A stretch of 25,473 nt of DNA from Azolla pinnata (taxonomy: Eukaryota > Streptophyta > Polypodiopsida > Salviniales > Salviniaceae). The stretch spans positions 1 to 25,473 of the forward strand of contig JBBBWG010004559.1 in assembly GCA_037176905.1 (NCBI GenBank). Reading direction: 5' to 3'. The notes beneath the pieces were generated by a model. That model made no database searches, was not told where the DNA came from, and saw nothing but the letters and a program-made list of their open reading frames with translations. The translations under genes and the position numbers were made by a program. Below, in pieces: positions 22,224 through 25,473 of the stretch. The stretch's first letter is position 1. Each line of letters begins with the position of its first letter.

Positions 22224-24099
22224 ATGGCGCTCCTCTCCTCGCCTTCTCTCGCCTTCTGCACATCGCCCAGGCTCCTCCCTCTGGTAAGCGAAGCGCGCTC
22301 CCTTCATGATCGTGATCATGATCATCATCATCATCATCATCACATTCTTCTTCTTCTTCTGATTCATGTTCTTCTTGATGACGGCGGTGATGCCCACAAG
22401 AAAGGCGCGCACAAATTCAGAATCTGGGAAGTGGGCGATTTGTAACGATAGAAAACCAGGAGCAGGAGACCCTGCCCTGAGAAGCCCTTTAAATTCAGAG
22501 AATTTGGGAAGTGGGCGATTGTAAAGATAGGAAATCCAGGAGCAGGGGACCCTGCCCTGAGAAGCCCCAATTTCAGAGAGTTTTGGGCGATTGTAAAGAT
22601 AGGAAATCCAGGAGCAGAGGACCCTGCCCTGAGAAGCCCCAATTTCAGAGACTTTTGGGAAGTGGGCGATTGTAAACACAGAGCAGAGAACCCTTGTAAG
22701 CAGCGCCAAACTGAGCTGTGGGAAATGAAACAAAGATCTGTACAAGAGATTACCTGATCAATGAGAACCCCCCCATTCATGTGGGATGCATATACCTGAG
22801 CGCATACATACATACATGCATACATACATCTTCGTATGCAGTGTGTATGCTCATTATGAGAGATTGATCGGTTGATCTTGTTGTCTTTTGTAGGTGCACC
22901 CACCGAAACTAACCGTAAATGCTTGCAGCCCAAGGAGGCGAGAGGATCAAAGGAAGCGAAGGTTCCTGGTAAGATCTCTCTTCCTCTCCATATATCGTTT
23001 TATCATTACAGACAATCTTAGTTTAACTCATAAAACCAGAAATGCAACTATCAGCAACATCATGACATATATAAATGCAAGTATGAGCAACATGACATAT
23101 ATACATACATACTCTAGGCGGCATGTGCGAATACACGCAAATGCACTGGTGTGCTCAGTACATGTGCATGCATGAACTAATGAATTCACATTCATACATG
23201 CATGCCATGTATGTGCGTATGTGTGTGTGTGCGTGCATGCAGGCCCATGTGTACTATGCATATACACGCCCATATGATGTATACCAAGCATTCGCTAGTG
23301 AGATGAAGCTTTCATGGAATGTGCCAAGGGTTGGGCTTCAGTTGTCTCAATTTGAGGGATTTCAACACCATGGTGTAAACTGCCCTGCGATTTAACAGAA
23401 TGACGATCGATTAAGAGAATGTGTACCAAAATGGTTGTTGTCCTGCGATTTAACAGTTGTCTCAATTTGAGGGATTTCAACACCATGGTGTAAACTGACC
23501 TGCGATTTAACAGAATGACGATCGATTAAGAGAATGTGTACCAAATCAGTAAGGTTGCGCGGTGCAGATCAGGAGGTCAGTAGGAGTTCAGGGCCCCCTA
23601 TGATGGTGGTATTTAGTAGTAGAAGTGGCTATCTATGGTGATATTCAAACTATGGTACGAATAAGTTAGATGAAGTGATACTCGGCATACCACTAGGGTA
23701 AAGTCATTACAATCAGAAGAAGGATAGAGAGAGGAGTGAGAGAGAGAATGTGTTTTGTACCAGAAAAAGAAGGACCCGAAATCTGATCGCGGTGAGGATT
23801 ACTGGGATCCACATCTGGAGCGCCAGGAGAGGCGATTGAAGGAACAGGGTATGCATATCAACTACGATGTGGAGAAGATGAAGCTGCAGAGCGACAACAA
23901 GTTCGAGCTCATCCTAGAGATCGCGGAGGAGGCGAACGACTTCCTGCTCGATAATCCCGACGAGTCGATCGTGAAGAGGCCCGTCCTAAAGGTGATTTCG
24001 GATCGTGTGAACGAGTCCAGCAGCCGAGATGTTGCCGATGCATACCTCGACGCAACATTCGAATTCCTGGAGGATCTTGGGAAGTTCAATTTGAATTGA
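22224..24099 (+). CDS. Small plastid-type protein, resembling pTAC7/PAP12 (3 exons)
   Basis: Exons 22224-22283, 22894-22968 and 23764-24099 join in phase 0 to a 156-aa protein. Donors CTG|GTAAGC and CTG|GTAAGA and acceptors TTTTGTAG and TTGTACCAG are good. Residues 1-20 (MALLSSPSLAFCTSPRLLPL) look like a chloroplast transit peptide. A basic stretch RRREDQRKRRFLKKK follows (about 34-48), then a charged helical region ending in DNKFELILEIAEEANDFLL (89-107) and LKVISDRVNES (119-129). This order and the SDNKFE-x6-AEEAN and V(I/L)S(D/N)RVN blocks resemble my memory of pTAC7/PAP12, a ~160-aa subunit associated with the plastid-encoded RNA polymerase; that identity is inference. An in-frame ATG at 22212 would add MSPD; the second ATG is preferred because MA-Leu-Leu-Ser is a typical transit start. 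Confidence 0.7.
22440..22680. repeat. ~75-bp tandem repeat in intron 1 of the plastid-protein gene
   Basis: Three copies contain the block CCAGGAGCAGRGGACCCTGC followed by CCTGAGAAGCCC and a GGGCGATTGTAAAGATAG stretch, with a fourth partial copy ending near 22680. They fill much of the 610-bp intron 22284-22893. The frames they leave open on the minus strand (GLLRAGSPAPGF periodicity) are repeat products, not genes. Confidence 0.85.
23339..23545. repeat. 92-bp direct repeat in intron 2 of the plastid-protein gene
   Basis: Copies at 23339-23430 and 23454-23545 differ at a single base (TGCCC versus TGACC). The 23-bp spacer carries a partial third copy of CCTGCGATTTAA. Near-identity points to a recent duplication, or to an assembly effect. 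Confidence 0.9.
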
Positions 24100-25473
24100 T
24101 GGCTTTAGAATAACCGAGGTGTAGAGAACAACATAGTGTATGGTGTCTCATTGCATTGGTTGCTTTAGGAAACCCACACACGATACCAGATCTCGGCAGA
24201 TCATCTGGATTTGGATAGTGAGAAGGAGAAGACCCACGAGCGGAATTTTCATCTTCATTCCTCTGTGAAATCTCAAGAAGCTTTTCCACTGGCTCTATCA
24301 GTGTAAATGCATCCACTCTCAATAGCTTCAGATACGGATTCGAGCAGTTGGAGTATGTATGTGCTCACAAATGAAGAATGCATTTGAGATTGTACGCTTC
24401 ACATCGTGCTGCTGTGAAACCGAATGGCATGAAAGCTTCTGCAGATATTACTACGGTTTTCTCGCACAATCGGTCGAATGTTTAGTAGCTCCAAAAATGG
24501 AAATCAGGGCTTGTGAAGGCTCATTGAATTGAGACAGTTTCCAAGTACTTTCTGAGAAATTCAGGTAATCTATTTTGCGGAGTTTCGTCGAAATCCTATT
24601 TTATGCAGTGAGCTTTGGCAATTCTGTGAAATGAGTATAAGCATACCAATCTTTACTATGCGTGGGTGTTCGAGAATAAAACTGTTTCTTGAGGCAAAGT
24701 ATAGACATCAATCGGTGCTTCTCTTACGTAGATGATATACGGACATGGCCAACATCGATCCATTTGAAAGTGGAATCAGCTCAATTCAGAGGATTACCCC
24801 ACCGGAGACGAGCCTTTCTAGTCTCTTTGTCATGATCAAAAGTGACAGCAAAGAAGACAAAAGTTTTGTGTATGGAGATGGTGCCAATGATTGAAGTAAA
24901 ATGTGGTTGAGATGGGGATAAGATTTGCACCGAATCAATCCGGATCTCCTTTTTATCTCATTGCATCTTCCCTTTGTGTGTTAAAAGAGGGTCCGTCGAG
25001 GCAAGGCATGTTCTCGCCGCGAGTCTGTACTCTGACTTTGCATGATCAGCCTTTTCTCGATTGTTTTTTTCCGCTTGTATCGAGCAAAAAAAGATGGAGA
25101 CCTTGTGTATAGCACATGGTCAATCCCAATGTTGGAAGGATAACATATGCATGAACCTTAAACCCTTAAAACCCCTGAAATTAAACCCTAATTCCTATGC
25201 AGGGTAGAGACAAAAAGAAAGGAGATGTTAATCGAGAGAGAAAGATCCGATTGACGTGTCAATGACAGGCATTGGATCGCAGCCCACATTGTGATTTGCA
25301 TGCTTACACCCATCGTGCATGCAAATTCGATCGTAATTCACGCATACCGACAAGTGAGATCTCGCCGAGAACATCAAAACATATGCTCAGATATCGATTG
25401 TTAAGAGACAGACTAATAGTCCGGCAAAAGACGGCAAAAACCAAATATTGATGATTGTGGGAAAGATTCCCTG
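24100..25473. other. 3' flank of the plastid-protein gene with antisense coding-like remnant
   Basis: The plus strand is the 3'UTR/flank of the preceding gene, with an AATAAA at 24675-24680. On the minus strand between about 24600 and 24090, frames read like a decayed protein: one frame (24462-24580) gives IDYLNFSESTWKLSQFNEPS and onward, a shifted frame (24376-24480) gives VVISAEAFMPFGFTAARCEA and onward to a TGA, and the same frame continues as YLKLLRVDAFTLIEPVEKLL. At least one frameshift and one stop interrupt it. No family could be named. Beyond 24900 I see nothing beyond AAACCCTAA motifs at about 25185. Confidence 0.3.

Overview
This window is nuclear DNA of a land plant that almost certainly makes swimming sperm (bryophyte, lycophyte or fern; I cannot choose among them). 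Every gene is split by GT-AG introns. The window holds a ciliary axoneme gene (CFAP52/WDR16), a plant-specific SBP-box transcription factor with a miR156 site, a plant-specific IGT/LAZY gene and a gene with a plastid-type leader. Arabidopsis-type telomere motifs (TTTAGGG/AAACCCTA) recur, and microsatellites and minisatellites are abundant.

Layout. 726-7206 (minus): complete 14-exon CFAP52, 677 aa. 7207-8450: shared flank with a perfect 17-bp hairpin. 8451-11370 (minus): 3-exon SPL gene, 665 aa, with an upstream leader rich in AAACCCTA and probably split by an intron. 12419-12982: a two-module minisatellite upstream of SPL. 13000-14627: SSR-rich DNA without a gene I can support. 14628-17850 (minus): a 6-exon LAZY1-like gene, 514 aa. 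Its first and last coding exons are only 6 and 20 nt, so open-reading-frame inspection alone misses it. 18657-19056 (minus): a doubtful small two-exon gene. 19060-22220: SSRs, a possible MITE-like inverted-repeat element and a tandem duplication. 22224-24099 (plus): a 3-exon gene for a 156-aa plastid-type protein resembling pTAC7/PAP12. 24100-25473: 3' flank with an antisense coding-like remnant.

The genes do not form a pathway: sperm motility, developmental phase control, gravity/architecture signalling and plastid gene expression sit side by side, as is usual in plant nuclear DNA. All exon joins were worked out by hand from reading-frame phase and splice signals. Each of the four main genes closes in frame across every junction, which is the strongest internal check available here. 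Family identities come from recalled family motifs, not from a database search.
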